The notes under the pieces were generated by a model. It searched no databases. It worked only from the letters and a program-made list of their open reading frames with translations, and was not told the origin of the DNA. The position numbers were made by a program, and so were the translations under genes. Below, piece by piece: positions 8,275 to 17,245 of a DNA stretch of 54,002 nt. The stretch lies in contig NZ_LMLE01000009.1 in assembly GCF_001422545.1 (NCBI RefSeq), positions 321,655-375,656 on the forward strand. Reading direction: 5' to 3'. The stretch is from Pedobacter sp. Leaf41. GTDB lineage: Bacteria; Bacteroidota; Bacteroidia; Sphingobacteriales; Sphingobacteriaceae. The first letter of the stretch is position 1. Every line of letters starts with the position of its first letter.

Positions 8275-9882
8275 CTAAAAGTCGGTATAAAGATTTCTGA
8301 ATGAACTTCTTAATCCGAAAGTGATCAAGCCAGTATTGTTTTTAGCTAAGGAATTACTTTCGTTTCTATAAATGCCCCCAACCTCTAGGCGTAGATTATA
8401 CTTTGGGTTGATGATATAAGCTACCCTTCCTTCGGCATAATAAAGATCTGTACGTAATCCCTGTGAAGTAAAGTTACCCGTTTGTTTGATTGCTTCGGCA
8501 TATGGAACACTCAAATCCCGACCATAATCCTGACCATTTAAACTCAAACCATATTTTGCATATTGCAATTGGCCAGTAAAATCAAATCTTTTCCAGGAGT
8601 AGTTAACAATTCCTAATAACTCTCTAAAGTTGGCCCCTAAACGATGAGCAAGTGGCTCTGCGTAAGAGGTATAATTAACGATTTGGGTACGGCCAGTATA
8701 GGTATAAGGTTTAGCAGTATTGTACTCTAATAAATAATTTAAATTTTCGATTTTAAAAATGTCAGTACCTCTTATCCCCAATTGCCATCCGTATTTATTC
8801 CGTGGACTTCCATTACTGGAAAAGAAATTACTCGCTTCAAATTCATCTAATGAGAACTGACCATATGCGACAACTTCTTTTGCAAATTTATATTTAGCTG
8901 TTAGCCCTATCATGGAATTATCAGGAGAACCACTTGAAGCCTCAACAGGGCGGAGGAAAATTACCGGGTTGGCGTAACCCCAATCAAAGCCTCTTTTATT
9001 TCCTAAATCATCAGTTTGTCCCCAAATAATGGAATCAAAAAACCCAATAGATAACCGGTTATTTACATTCCAATCTAAGTAATGAAAAACCCCACCCTTT
9101 TTACGGTTTCCCGCTTCGTACGATAATTTTGGAACGGAAGGATCTTGCATGGAAGCCCACAATGCCATATATTGAACATTACCTAAATTTCCGGTTAACT
9201 TCAGAAATGGATAAGGTGAAGAAACATCTGATAATAACATGGAGCGATAACCATCTCCAATGAAGTTTTTATCGTAACCTGCTGTGATATTGAGATACTT
9301 AATTGGTGTGTATGAAACTAAGGCTGTTACGTACGACCAATCAAGAGACATTTTACCTGCATTAGATCCATAATCTCTATTGTAAGACTGTCCAGGAACG
9401 ACGTTCAAAGATCGGGAGTAATCTGTATAATATTTGGCAAACCTTCCTTGGTTCTCAAAGCCGCTGGTGTAAAAAGAAAATTTCTTACCTACTGTTCCAC
9501 CTACTTGATAGCCACGTGTGTTTAACCATACATTTTGCTTGCCAGAAAAATCCTTTCCTATTTGAAAATCAGGAAGAAAATCGGCATACACGGTAAATTC
9601 TGGTTTACGAATATCAAATAAATGCTCATTGAATAACTTTCGAGATACCCATGAATGACGAGAAGAATCTATGCCCACACTTAAAAGTTGTTCACCTCTT
9701 GCAAGAAGCAGGCTGTCATCAATAAAAAAAGGCTTTAAACTGCTATGAAAGCGGGTATCTGTATTGTATACCTCTTTGTTTAACTTTTGGTAAAATTGAT
9801 ATGAATAGGGTTGGTATTGAGATTGGGCTTGAATTCGACCAGCTAAAAATATTAAAAGGAGGATGGTAAAAATTTTCTTCAT
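8275..9882 (-). CDS. RemB-like outer-membrane beta-barrel protein
   Basis: I choose the ATG at 9882, giving 535 aa; another ATG two codons upstream is equally possible. A cleavable signal peptide (MKKIFTILLLIFLAG...QAQ) precedes alternating aromatic/polar strands typical of an outer-membrane barrel, and the protein ends in an aromatic residue (YTDF). The segment NFIGDGYRSMLLSD and the overall layout recall the Bacteroidota gliding-motility protein RemB, and more distantly Wzi-type capsule-assembly barrels. It lies just downstream of, and on the same strand as, the initiating sugar transferase, with an 89-bp gap. A role in presenting or binding exported polysaccharide is therefore plausible but inferred. 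The family assignment is from memory of the motif. Confidence 0.65.
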   Translation of the reverse strand: MKKIFTILLLIFLAGRIQAQSQYQPYSYQFYQKLNKEVYNTDTRFHSSLKPFFIDDSLLLARGEQLLSVGIDSSRHSWVSRKLFNEHLFDIRKPEFTVYADFLPDFQIGKDFSGKQNVWLNTRGYQVGGTVGKKFSFYTSGFENQGRFAKYYTDYSRSLNVVPGQSYNRDYGSNAGKMSLDWSYVTALVSYTPIKYLNITAGYDKNFIGDGYRSMLLSDVSSPYPFLKLTGNLGNVQYMALWASMQDPSVPKLSYEAGNRKKGGVFHYLDWNVNNRLSIGFFDSIIWGQTDDLGNKRGFDWGYANPVIFLRPVEASSGSPDNSMIGLTAKYKFAKEVVAYGQFSLDEFEASNFFSSNGSPRNKYGWQLGIRGTDIFKIENLNYLLEYNTAKPYTYTGRTQIVNYTSYAEPLAHRLGANFRELLGIVNYSWKRFDFTGQLQYAKYGLSLNGQDYGRDLSVPYAEAIKQTGNFTSQGLRTDLYYAEGRVAYIINPKYNLRLEVGGIYRNESNSLAKNNTGLITFGLRSSFRNLYTDF

Positions 9883-9971
9883 TAACATAATTTATAATTG
9901 ATTGATTTTGCAAAGGACGGAAAATTATTTGATTCGCTCCTTTAAATAGTTTAAATGCGGGTTAAACTTAC

Positions 9972-11363
9972 CTAATTCGCATTCTTATGCCCGAAAATAA
10001 CTTGCCATATGGTTAAGAACGTAATTTTAAGATCGAGTAATAACGACCAATTCTCCAGATACCATATATCCAATTTTACGCGTTCTTCCATCGAACCGTC
10101 CTCACGGGTCTCCCCTCTAAAACCATTCACCTGCGCCCAACCGGTAATGCCCGGCAACAAAAAATGCCTTACCATAAACTGATCGATGAGTGCAGAGTAT
10201 TCTGCCGTATGTTGAATCATGTGTGGACGAGGACCCACAACAGACATTTCGCCCATTAAAACATTAAAAAACTGAGGCATCTCATCAATACTTCTCCTTC
10301 GCATAAAGGCTCCTAAGCGGGTAACCCTAACGTCATTTGCACTGGCTTGCTTTGAGTCTGCATCGCTGTTCATATACATGCTTCTAAATTTTAAGCAGTA
10401 AAAGGGTTGATTATCTTTACCCGATCTAAGCTGTCTAAAAAAAACAGGGCCTTTCGACTCCATTTTTATCAAAATGGCCAAAACAGGGGCTAGCCAACTC
10501 ATTACAAATATGATGATGAACATAGAGAAAGCGACATCGTAAAGCCTTTTAATAATCTGGTTGCTTAGAATTTCTAGCGGCTCCGTACGCGGGCTTAAAA
10601 CAGGCAGGTGCCCGTACAATTGAACCATTACGTTTTTCTTAAAATAGTCTTTTACATCAGGCACAAGCTTAAACCGGATAAGTGCTTTATCTGCCTGACG
10701 CATTAACGTATCAATTTTAGCCAATGCCCTATCTGGCAATGCGCAATAGATTTCATTGATATTGCTATCTTTCACATAGTCAATGCACTCATTCACTTTC
10801 CCAATTACATGTTTAAGGTTTTGCTTTTCTGCGGCATCATCAAAAAAACCAACCACTTTATAACCTAAATGGGTGTGCTCCTCTAAATAATTTTTTAAAT
10901 CCAAACCTAAAGGACCAGCTCCAACAATAACCACCTTTTTGTAATTAATCAATTTTGCCCTGCTGGATCGTCGCAAAAGTAGGAAAACAATTTTTCCAGT
11001 AAGAAATAAGGGAGCAAAAATTAGACCTGCATAAACTATTAAACGGCTTGATACATTAAAGTCACGAAGATAAGCGACTAAAATGAAGATGATGACACCT
11101 AAAAATACAAGGCTCCACAAGGATTGTTTGATAGTAGGAATGGCATCCTTAACAAACATATCCTGATAAATTTTAGTGATCTGAGTAACATTAAACCAAA
11201 CAAAGTTAATGAGTAGGATATGGAGAAAATTAATCCCCCGTCCATCAGCAATCCCGAAAGTATCATAAGCAATTGCATATCCGAGATAGCCAGCTAAATT
11301 GACTAGAACGAGATCTATAAGGATACTTATCGTCTTAAAATAAGTACTGTTACTTTCAATCAT
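9972..11363 (-). CDS. Undecaprenyl-phosphate glycosyl-1-phosphate transferase (WcaJ/WbaP type)
   Basis: This 463-aa membrane enzyme should start repeat-unit synthesis by moving a sugar-1-phosphate, commonly glucose or galactose, from its nucleotide to undecaprenyl phosphate. Four N-terminal membrane helices lie within about 10-130. A Rossmann-like middle domain (VIVGAGPLG, about 145) comes next. A further helix leads into the catalytic bacterial sugar transferase domain with FRQLRSG, FYCLKFRSMY, RSIDEMPQFFNVLMGEMSVV and GPRPHM. The domain order matches polyprenyl glycosylphosphotransferases. It is divergent from the cluster A flippase gene with a 65-bp gap that contains its own -7 box, and probably primes the cluster A unit. 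The exact sugar cannot be read from the sequence. Confidence 0.93.
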   Translation of the reverse strand: MIESNSTYFKTISILIDLVLVNLAGYLGYAIAYDTFGIADGRGINFLHILLINFVWFNVTQITKIYQDMFVKDAIPTIKQSLWSLVFLGVIIFILVAYLRDFNVSSRLIVYAGLIFAPLFLTGKIVFLLLRRSSRAKLINYKKVVIVGAGPLGLDLKNYLEEHTHLGYKVVGFFDDAAEKQNLKHVIGKVNECIDYVKDSNINEIYCALPDRALAKIDTLMRQADKALIRFKLVPDVKDYFKKNVMVQLYGHLPVLSPRTEPLEILSNQIIKRLYDVAFSMFIIIFVMSWLAPVLAILIKMESKGPVFFRQLRSGKDNQPFYCLKFRSMYMNSDADSKQASANDVRVTRLGAFMRRRSIDEMPQFFNVLMGEMSVVGPRPHMIQHTAEYSALIDQFMVRHFLLPGITGWAQVNGFRGETREDGSMEERVKLDIWYLENWSLLLDLKITFLTIWQVIFGHKNAN

Positions 11364-11383
11364 TGATGTGGTAGAGATTTTGG

Positions 11384-11391
11384 CAAATATA
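11384..11391 (-). promoter_or_regulatory. Predicted -7 promoter box for the initiating transferase gene
   Basis: The minus strand reads TATATTTG, an exact TAnnTTTG match, 20 bp before the ATG at 11363. That gives a very short leader. The -33 region is weak. Confidence 0.5.
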
Positions 11392-11428
11392 GTTAGCTTG
11401 TTTAGTTAACAGATAATTTGTTGGTTAT

Positions 11429-12832
11429 TTGAATGAGATAACCGTCAAACGGCATCAAATTCGTAAGCTTAACAACAAAAAACAAGCCAAGCTAGCCCTC
11501 TGGCAAAACATTTTTAATGCCATGTTCTATTTTATTTATATAAATTTGCCAAACATCTTCCAGAAAGTTTTGAAGCAAGTTCTATCAAATTTTATAAGTG
11601 GTTTAAAGGAAACTAAAATAGTTTCCAATTTCTTTAATCTAAGCAGTATTCAAATTTCTAACATATTGCTCATACTGTTGATGTATCCTCTCATCACCAG
11701 AATAATTGGCATTGAAGCATTTGGCATGGTTATCCTGGCAAATACATTTTCTGGCTTATCATCAATTGTAGTTAATTATGGCACCAACCAGTCTGGTGTG
11801 AGGGATGTGGCCATGTATGTGAATGAAAACACCAAATTAAACCAGGTGGTTTCTAGTACACTTTGGGTAAGAACAATTATATTCATCCTGTACCTTATCC
11901 TTATTTTTTCGCTACAATGGGCTAACATCCGTTACTATCAATTTATTCTTTTATCCTCTCCTGTAGTTTTAGCTGAAGTTTTAAACCCATTATTTATTTT
12001 CCTGGGCACTGAAAAGTTAAAAATTTACAACATAGCTAACCTTATATCTAAGGTTTTAGTGATTTTAGCTGTACTGGCCTTTATTAAAGGAACAAAAGAT
12101 TCAGAATGGGTAAATTTCATTATTGGTGCAGCCAGTATGCTAGCTTATGCAGTTTTGTTAATTTATGTTATGATAAAACATAAGTTAACGCTTCATTTAC
12201 CCAATAAAGAAGAATTATCAAAAATTGGAAAAGATAATTTTTTCCTTACTGTTAATAATATTTCTGTCCATCTACAGCAATCGTTGATGATCTTCTCCCT
12301 GGCAAAATGGGGAAACCCGCTGTGGTTGGGTGCATATTCCATTTGCGACAAAGTGATTGGGTCTTCCAGGATTCTTATTATATCGGTATCAAATGCCATT
12401 TATCCTAAAGCGGCTCAGCTTTATAAGGAAAACATCTATTCATGGAAAGCCTATAAATCCAAAATGGGTAAGTTAATCGCGTTGATGTTTTTAACTTTAT
12501 CGTTAGTATTGTTCATCATGCCCGAATTTATCGTACACTTACTTTCGGGCGAACGAAACCAGGATGCCATCATGTATTTGAGGGTAATGGCGTTTGTTCC
12601 ATTTTTAGCTGCATTAAATGTGCTTAACGTGCTCGATTTACTACTCAAGAATAACACCTTAGCAATATTCAGGATTGCACTCATATTGTTTTGCATATCG
12701 GCTTTCACTTCCTGGTTTCTCGTTACGCAGGGATTGCAAAAGTGGTTTGGTGCTTACACACTTTTAATCGACGGAAGTGCCCTAATCATGTATAATTATG
12801 TAATTAACCGTTCATCCAACAAAAATGCATAA
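11429..12832 (+). CDS. Polysaccharide flippase (Wzx), cluster A
   Basis: This multi-spanning membrane protein of the MATE/MOP flippase superfamily should turn lipid-linked repeat units across the inner membrane. About a dozen hydrophobic helices are visible, with the family N-terminal pattern LLILLMYPLITRIIGIEAFGM starting near residue 78 and an FxGLSSIVVNYGTNQSG turn after it. The frame opens at a TTG (11429) and the first in-frame ATG is at 11522. With the TTG start the first helix is preceded by an unusually long basic tail of about 70 residues, so the shorter start is quite possible. It overlaps the next gene by 8 bp and heads the cluster A plus-strand operon. Confidence 0.85.
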   Translation: MNEITVKRHQIRKLNNKKQAKLALWQNIFNAMFYFIYINLPNIFQKVLKQVLSNFISGLKETKIVSNFFNLSSIQISNILLILLMYPLITRIIGIEAFGMVILANTFSGLSSIVVNYGTNQSGVRDVAMYVNENTKLNQVVSSTLWVRTIIFILYLILIFSLQWANIRYYQFILLSSPVVLAEVLNPLFIFLGTEKLKIYNIANLISKVLVILAVLAFIKGTKDSEWVNFIIGAASMLAYAVLLIYVMIKHKLTLHLPNKEELSKIGKDNFFLTVNNISVHLQQSLMIFSLAKWGNPLWLGAYSICDKVIGSSRILIISVSNAIYPKAAQLYKENIYSWKAYKSKMGKLIALMFLTLSLVLFIMPEFIVHLLSGERNQDAIMYLRVMAFVPFLAALNVLNVLDLLLKNNTLAIFRIALILFCISAFTSWFLVTQGLQKWFGAYTLLIDGSALIMYNYVINRSSNKNA

Positions 12833-13742
12833 GCCTGTAGCTATCATTATACTGAATTGGAACACCCCGGCACACACCATCAGCTGCGTATCCTCCATTA
12901 CAGAATATTGTGATGAAGGCGATTACGACATTATCATTGCTGATAATGGCTCTAGCGACAATTCTTTACCAATTTTACAGCAACAGTTCCCAAATCACAT
13001 TTTTATCGATAACAAAACCAATTTAGGTTTTGCAGAAGGAAATAATACAGCCTTGCGATACAGCATCGAAAAAGGTTATACCTACTCGCTTCTACTCAAT
13101 AACGATACAGAAGTTGACGAAAACTTTCTTTCCCCACTAATAGCGCAATTAGAAAACAACCCAGAAACCGTCGCCGTTCAACCATCCATTTACTATTTAT
13201 ATCAAAAAGATAAACTTTGGAATGGAGGTTCATTTTTCAACAAAATTTTCGGTTTTACTTATTCAAAAAACAGCGAGAAAAGACAAGGTTTAAAATCTCC
13301 CGAAAGAGTAGATTGGTTAACGGGCTGTTGCATGCTGATGAGAAACGAAACGCTTAAAAAAACCGGTTTATTGAATAGCAAGTTTTTCCTCTATTACGAA
13401 GATGTAGATTTATCATTCCGTTTGAAAAATTTAGGGGATTTATACTATTTTCCAGGTACAAAAATCTATCATGAAGCAGGCGTATCTGGTCAGCAGAAAA
13501 GTAAAAATAGTGAAGGTTCTTTAAGTCCGGTTATCCATTATTACCTTTGCAGAAACAAGATCTGGTTCGTACGGAGATATGGAAATCCCGTTTTCATCCC
13601 GATCATTTTTATTAAAGATTCGTTTTATTACGTATCGCTGTACATCTATTTTATTATTAGGGGAAGAAAGAAAAAAGCAGCCTATCTTTACCAGGGAATA
13701 AAAGAGGGATTATTTACACCTTTAAGTTCCATCTGGCCATGA
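12825..13742 (+). CDS. Family 2 glycosyltransferase (rhamnosyltransferase-like)
   Basis: The 305-aa protein has a GT-A fold typical of GT2. The N-terminus VAIIILNWNTPAHT is followed by the nucleotide-binding IIIADNGSSDNS, then LLLNNDTEVDENF holding the metal-binding acidic motif, and a later YYEDVDLSFRLK that supplies the probable catalytic acidic residues. Layout and length match Wbb/rhamnosyltransferase-type enzymes that add a sugar to a growing lipid-linked unit on the cytoplasmic face. Donor and acceptor are unknown. It overlaps the flippase gene by 8 bp and the polymerase gene by 4 bp (ATGA), suggesting translational coupling. Confidence 0.92.
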   Translation: MHKPVAIIILNWNTPAHTISCVSSITEYCDEGDYDIIIADNGSSDNSLPILQQQFPNHIFIDNKTNLGFAEGNNTALRYSIEKGYTYSLLLNNDTEVDENFLSPLIAQLENNPETVAVQPSIYYLYQKDKLWNGGSFFNKIFGFTYSKNSEKRQGLKSPERVDWLTGCCMLMRNETLKKTGLLNSKFFLYYEDVDLSFRLKNLGDLYYFPGTKIYHEAGVSGQQKSKNSEGSLSPVIHYYLCRNKIWFVRRYGNPVFIPIIFIKDSFYYVSLYIYFIIRGRKKKAAYLYQGIKEGLFTPLSSIWP

Positions 13743-15148
13743 TGATCATATTTCCACTTGTGTATTTATTTGCTTTTACCCTGGCCATGTCTGACATTGT
13801 TAGAGGAAAGAAGGAGGGTTTTATGCTTTTCCTGATTTTCGGCCTGTCGATCTACACAACCGTATTATCAGTAACCTTTATGCTGGGTTTACGGAACATT
13901 ATCATCTACCTCCAGTCTTTTAAAGAAATTTTGATTGTAGTGGTACTGAGTTTTAGTATCTGGAAATTAAAAACAAAAATAAAATTTCATTATATCGATT
14001 ACCTGATTATCGGATTTTTCGGATATACTATTATGTATGCCATTTTACCAATTGGCGAACAAGGTTTCGTAGATCGAATAATGGCTTGCAGAACCTTATC
14101 GTTCTTTGTTCTGGTATATTTCTGTGGCCGTCTTTTTAAATCAGAAGAGATCTACATTAGTAAATACTTTCATTATGTATTAGTGGTTTCCATTGCGGCA
14201 GCATTGGTAATGTTCACAGAAGTTTTGAATGACCAGCATTTACAAACGAGTACCGGTTATGCTGATTACAACTTTTACCTTTTTAACCTCGAGCCCAGTG
14301 GAAATTTTGGCCTAACCTGGACATTTGAATCTGAGGGTGGATACAAACGTTTTGCCAGTTTTTTTGCTAATCCCTTAGAGTTCGCATCAGCTACAATTAT
14401 TGCGCTATCCGTTCTTGCAGCTCTTTACACAGCCGAAAATTACTCCTTAAAACTCGATAAATTTGGATATATTGCGCTGGGCGCTACATTATTTTCCATC
14501 ATTTTTGCGTTTTCAAGGTCGGCCTTTGCCAGCTACTTTATCTTAGTTTATGCCTATTCATTAATCACTAAAAGGAAATTTATCACCAACACGGTTCATG
14601 CCGGAGCGGCACTCGTTGCCATCTACATCACCTATTTATTAACCAAGGAACAAGACCAGAATGATGGCATCCAAATGGTGATTATCAATACCTTAAATTT
14701 TAGTAATCCTTCTAGCGTTGGTCATTTGGTAGAATGGATTCAGGGTGCTTTAGCGATCGCTTCAAACCCACTCGGACTCGGCCTAGGATCATCAGGCAGG
14801 ATTGGGGGCACATTAGGAGAAAACATTGGCGGCGAAAATCAGTTCATCATTGTTGGTGTTCAAGCCGGAATTTTGGCGCTTCTACTATATCTCGTTATCT
14901 ATATCTCTTTTATTAAAGAAGGCATTAAATGGTTTAACCGCCTGGAAGGCAAAGAGAAAAAAATCTGCCTTGCTTTATTATTAATTAAGATTGGCTTTAT
15001 CGTTCCTTCGCTAACATCCGAAATAGAATCTTCATCCTACATTTCTTATTTTACCTGGTTTCTATCAGGTTTGTTTGTAAGCGTTATCTCAACCAAAGTT
15101 GCGGTTACAGAACATAAATCCACAGAAATTGAACCTGCCAATGCCTAA
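13739..15148 (+). CDS. O-antigen/capsule polymerase-like membrane protein (Wzy), cluster A
   Basis: The 469-aa protein has about ten to twelve membrane helices and the large periplasmic loop expected of the Wzy/O-antigen ligase superfamily. The loop contains FGLTWTFESEGGYKRFASFFANPLEFA and, further on, SNPLGLGLGSSGRIGG, which resembles the conserved H/G-rich ligase-polymerase region. Such enzymes join repeat units in the periplasm. WaaL-type ligase activity cannot be excluded by sequence, but the position inside a Wzx/GT operon favours polymerase. It begins within the ATGA overlap with the GT2 stop and overlaps the next gene by 8 bp. Confidence 0.82.
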   Translation: MMIIFPLVYLFAFTLAMSDIVRGKKEGFMLFLIFGLSIYTTVLSVTFMLGLRNIIIYLQSFKEILIVVVLSFSIWKLKTKIKFHYIDYLIIGFFGYTIMYAILPIGEQGFVDRIMACRTLSFFVLVYFCGRLFKSEEIYISKYFHYVLVVSIAAALVMFTEVLNDQHLQTSTGYADYNFYLFNLEPSGNFGLTWTFESEGGYKRFASFFANPLEFASATIIALSVLAALYTAENYSLKLDKFGYIALGATLFSIIFAFSRSAFASYFILVYAYSLITKRKFITNTVHAGAALVAIYITYLLTKEQDQNDGIQMVIINTLNFSNPSSVGHLVEWIQGALAIASNPLGLGLGSSGRIGGTLGENIGGENQFIIVGVQAGILALLLYLVIYISFIKEGIKWFNRLEGKEKKICLALLLIKIGFIVPSLTSEIESSSYISYFTWFLSGLFVSVISTKVAVTEHKSTEIEPANA

Positions 15149-16247
15149 GCCATTAAAAATAGGAATTGACGTAAAAGATCTTCAGGTTGCACAAACAGGC
15201 ACCAAAACATACCTCGAAGAATTGTGCAAAATATTTAAGCACAACACTAATCCAAGATACCAATTTTACTTCTTTGATACCTGGTTTCCTCCGTACCTGG
15301 GTAACAATAAACTGCTGAAACTGCTCGGACACTTGAGGTATCAGTTTTGGAAACAAGTAAGCTTGCCAATTAAAGCCTGGCTTAAGGGTGTTGATGTACT
15401 CTTTTGCACTGACAATGTAGTGCCCCTGATCAAGCTGGGCTATAAAACCGTTCCGGTTTTTCACGATGCATTTTTCTTTGAAAGCCCCGAACATTTTAAC
15501 AAAATCTGGCTTAAACTTACCTTGGCAACAGCAATACCTGCAGCCCGGCGCTCACCTTTAGTGATCACACCCAGTAGGTACGCCAGGCAGCAAATTCATA
15601 AATACACCAACATCGCAATAGAAAAAATGCCTGTAATTTATGAAGGACCGAAATCTCTTGGAGCTTTCGTTGATTCTCCATCAAAAAATCATTTTGGCAA
15701 ATATATTCTCCATGTTGGAGTAATGAATAAACGAAAAAACATCCCTGCCCTTATTCGTGCCTTTGCAAAGGTAAAACAGAGAGGCAATGCAGATTTGAAG
15801 CTAGTTTTAGCCGGAAAAATAGAGAACAAAATGTTTAGTGATGATAGTGAGGAAATTAACAAAGCGCTAGCTGAATCTCAATGTGAGCAGGATATCATTT
15901 TCCCGGGATATCTTTCAGATCAGGAACTGGCCGCAATCTACCAACATGCGCACTTATACGTTTTCCCATCTACTAACGAAGGTTTTGGCATCCCGATACT
16001 AGAAGCTTTCAAATACAGTTTGCCCGTAGTTGTAGCCGATAATACCGCCCTGCCAGAAATTGGTGGCGAAGCCGTGCTCACCTTCGATCCGTTTTCCATT
16101 GACGACATAGCAGCTAAAATTGAAATGGCATTGAACAGCGACTTATTGAGAGCAACGCTAATCAACAAAGGTAGGGAGCGCTTAAAACTATTTTCCTGGG
16201 AGAAAACGGCCGAATCTTTACTCCAAGAATTTGAACGCATTCAGTAG
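15141..16247 (+). CDS. Family 4 glycosyltransferase
   Basis: I choose the ATG at 15141, giving 368 aa and an N-terminus (MPKPLKIGIDVKDL) that fits GT-B enzymes. An in-frame TTG 42 bp upstream would put 14 odd residues in front. The C-terminal half has the GT4 signature: HVGVMNKRKNIPALIRAF, then a VFPSTNEGFGIPILEAF motif with the E-x7-E catalytic pair, and PVVVADNTALPEIGG. It should transfer a sugar from an NDP-sugar to the cluster A unit in the cytoplasm. It overlaps the polymerase gene by 8 bp. Sugar specificity cannot be assigned. Confidence 0.92.
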   Translation: MPKPLKIGIDVKDLQVAQTGTKTYLEELCKIFKHNTNPRYQFYFFDTWFPPYLGNNKLLKLLGHLRYQFWKQVSLPIKAWLKGVDVLFCTDNVVPLIKLGYKTVPVFHDAFFFESPEHFNKIWLKLTLATAIPAARRSPLVITPSRYARQQIHKYTNIAIEKMPVIYEGPKSLGAFVDSPSKNHFGKYILHVGVMNKRKNIPALIRAFAKVKQRGNADLKLVLAGKIENKMFSDDSEEINKALAESQCEQDIIFPGYLSDQELAAIYQHAHLYVFPSTNEGFGIPILEAFKYSLPVVVADNTALPEIGGEAVLTFDPFSIDDIAAKIEMALNSDLLRATLINKGRERLKLFSWEKTAESLLQEFERIQ

Positions 16248-16259
16248 CATATTTTTTGC

Positions 16260-16267
16260 TAACTTTG
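16260..16267 (+). promoter_or_regulatory. Predicted internal -7 promoter box in the cluster A operon
   Basis: TAACTTTG matches TAnnTTTG exactly in the only sizeable gap of the glycosyltransferase run (16248-16306). A TTTG 26 bp upstream is a poor -33. A Shine-Dalgarno-like GGAGA lies at 16296-16300, six bases before the ATG at 16307. Confidence 0.4.
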
Positions 16268-16306
16268 CCCGCTAAAATCCATATAGAAATATGCTGGAGA
16301 TAAATT

Positions 16307-17245
16307 ATGATAAACATTACCTGTCCCATTTGTTTGAACGAAAAAACCCAGTTAAATACCATTTTATTTAAGGTTAAAACGATTTCAGGCGAAGAATACG
16401 AGATCAGGGAATGTGACAAATGCCTTCATCATTACACCTATTTTGATCATGAAATTGATATCTCCTCTTACTATGATGAGAAAGATTATACGGTGCGAGA
16501 TACCAGGGAAAGCATTTTCTTTAAAATTCAGAAAGCTGAATACAATCTGGTTCTCCACAAAATAAAACAGCATGTCCATAGCCATCCGGCAAGCTTATTA
16601 GATTTCGGCTCAGGAAAGGGACTATTTTTGCACTTCGCCAAGCAAAAGGGCTTCAATGTAAAAGGTATTGAGAGTTCTATGCCTCGTGCGACCTATGCAA
16701 AAACAAATTTTGATCTCGACATTAACACAGAATACTACACAGTTGGTTCCGTTTTTGGAAAACAGTTTGATGTGTTGACCATGTTTCACGTATTGGAGCA
16801 CATCCATCTTTCAAATAATTTTCTAAGCAATCTTATTAATGAGAATTTAAAGGATGAAGGTTTACTCGTTATCGAAGTTCCAAATTTTGATAGCTGGCAA
16901 TCGAAATGGGCGGGAAACAGATGGATGCATCTCGATGTACCGAGGCATTTAAGTCACTTCAAACCAAAAAGGATCCAGGAACTTGTAGAGGAGAATAATT
17001 GCAAAATAATAGCTACCTCCTATTTCTCGCTGCACCTCGGAATTGTTGGAATGGTGCAAACGATTTTTAGCTGGTTTGGGTACAAAGGTTTCCTGATTGC
17101 CGATTTGAAACAACAAAAAACAATGTTGTTGATGGTTAGCCTTTTGCTTGTTCTACCCTTTGCTATACTGCTCGAATTATTTTCAGCGATGTTTAATAAA
17201 GGTGGCATTATTCGTTTATATGCAGTTAAGCAATCCGATAAATGA
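16307..17245 (+). CDS. Class I SAM-dependent methyltransferase with zinc-ribbon
   Basis: The 312-aa protein starts with a zinc-ribbon-like CPIC...CDKC pair (residues about 5-40). A Methyltransf_23-type domain follows: LLDFGSGKGLFLHFA is the SAM-binding glycine-rich motif I, and VLTMFHVLEHIHL matches the conserved motif that follows it in this family. A hydrophobic C-terminal segment may anchor it at the membrane. In polysaccharide clusters such enzymes methylate a sugar or a terminal residue, sometimes stopping chain growth; the target here is unknown. The start overlaps nothing, has a good ribosome-binding site, and the stop overlaps the next ATG by 4 bp. Confidence 0.9.
   Translation: MINITCPICLNEKTQLNTILFKVKTISGEEYEIRECDKCLHHYTYFDHEIDISSYYDEKDYTVRDTRESIFFKIQKAEYNLVLHKIKQHVHSHPASLLDFGSGKGLFLHFAKQKGFNVKGIESSMPRATYAKTNFDLDINTEYYTVGSVFGKQFDVLTMFHVLEHIHLSNNFLSNLINENLKDEGLLVIEVPNFDSWQSKWAGNRWMHLDVPRHLSHFKPKRIQELVEENNCKIIATSYFSLHLGIVGMVQTIFSWFGYKGFLIADLKQQKTMLLMVSLLLVLPFAILLELFSAMFNKGGIIRLYAVKQSDK

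Noticed and set aside
15099..15140. Upstream extension of the GT4 gene from a TTG
   Set aside because: The extra 14 residues do not fit the GT-B N-terminus, and the ATG at 15141 is well placed.
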